A DNA stretch of 64,000 bases from Coprinellus micaceus (Eukaryota; Basidiomycota; Agaricomycetes; Agaricales; Psathyrellaceae): the NCBI GenBank assembly GCA_951394405.1, contig OX596337.1, positions 3,100,001 to 3,164,000 of the forward strand, given 5' to 3'. A model generated the notes under the pieces. It was not told the DNA's origin, ran no database searches, and saw only the letters and a program-made list of their open reading frames with translations. Numbering within the stretch: position 1 is the stretch's first letter; the number at the start of each line of letters is the position of its first letter. Of the stretch, positions 63,625-64,000 are shown one piece after another. Position numbers and translations under genes: made by a program.

Positions 63625-64000
63625 CTAGGCCGGGATGGGAGTTGCGTGCATCGGGAAATCAGATGGATTCTTCCAAGTGGTGATGGACTTCTCTTGTTCC
63701 TTCTCATGCGTTACATGTTGGGGGGACGGGGCAAAGGAGGGGCCAGGAGTTGGCTCGGCCTTGGGAGGTCGAGGAAGGCCTCGACGTTTAGGCGGGGACG
63801 GTGGGGTTGCAGGTTGCTGCTGCTGGGATGGCTGCTGAGGCTTCGGTTGGAGAGGAGCCGGCGAACCTCCAGAGCCACCGAGCAGGAAGTCGACCAATGT
63901 ATTCTCCAAGGAACCCTCAGGAGTTGATGCCGCGGTGGTTTGACCTTGCGTTGGCTGTTGAGTCTTGATCAAAGATGGTGACGGGGTCGGATAGGGTGCT
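63625..64000 (-). CDS. C-terminal end of an unidentified Pro/Gln-rich protein (5' part outside window)
   Basis: Minus-strand frame open to the right edge and ending at the stop at 63,625, about 125 codons. The sequence is disordered: TPEGSLENTLVDFLLGG, then poly-Gln/Pro and Lys/Arg/Pro runs, and an HVTHEKEQEKSITTWKNPSDF end. No domain was recognised. It converges on RPA135. Confidence 0.5.
   Translation of the reverse strand, partial: APYPTPSPSLIKTQQPTQGQTTAASTPEGSLENTLVDFLLGGSGGSPAPLQPKPQQPSQQQQPATPPSPPKRRGLPRPPKAEPTPGPSFAPSPQHVTHEKEQEKSITTWKNPSDFPMHATPIPA

Overview
The window is nuclear DNA of a mushroom-forming basidiomycete (Agaricomycetes). Protein genes are dense and carry many short GT-AG introns of about 45-90 bp. 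The conserved genes are typical eukaryotic housekeeping genes. The accessory genes belong to families expanded in Agaricomycetes: F-box proteins, Uds1, DUF6698, Plavaka transposase and TET/JBP-type dioxygenase. All calls come from reading the translated sequence; no database search was run.

Left flank (1-19.2 kb), ordinary chromosome: the 3' part of VPS52, THOC7, a short-form tRNase Z convergent with THOC7, a weak intron-containing tRNA-His, a small secreted cysteine-rich protein, a Uds1 coiled-coil protein divergent from MDM34 (ERMES), two CTGG-rich repeat tracts, an F-box protein and RCF2 (HIG1 family).

Middle (19.7-54.7 kb), accessory. The C-terminal half of a multicopy, transposase-like Agaricomycete protein family lies at 19,677-20,904 and the N-terminal half at 53,016-54,674. 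Both are on the minus strand, in the right order, and they break at almost the same residue. A 6-bp GTCGCT is present at both breakpoints. The simplest reading is that about 32.1 kb inserted into one gene copy. The insert holds a DUF6698 gene, two paralogous proteins with a duplicated C-x2-C-x11-H-x-C motif, a Ser/Glu-rich coiled-coil protein, and a one-strand run of multi-exon genes: a TET/JBP-like 2-oxoglutarate/Fe(II) dioxygenase, two unknown proteins, an RMI1-like OB-fold protein, a predicted tail-anchored small protein, a viroplasmin/RNase H1-N-like protein and the second zinc-motif protein. It also holds broken fragments of host genes (aspartate aminotransferase 3' end joined to most of PRP8) and an apparently complete Plavaka transposase gene. 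This looks like a large cargo-carrying mobile region with captured host DNA. No captain recombinase was recognised apart from Plavaka, so the mobilising enzyme is unknown.

Right flank (55.4-64 kb), ordinary chromosome: NUP98 (FG nucleoporin with a GLEBS motif and C-terminal autoproteolytic-type domain) divergent from RPA135 (RNA polymerase I second subunit), then the 3' end of an unidentified proline/glutamine-rich protein.

Splice sites were placed by hand from GT-AG signals and reading-frame continuity. Where a join could not be resolved (5' ends of the F-box gene and of the 33.8-36.8 kb gene, and one junction near 35.1 kb), this is stated.
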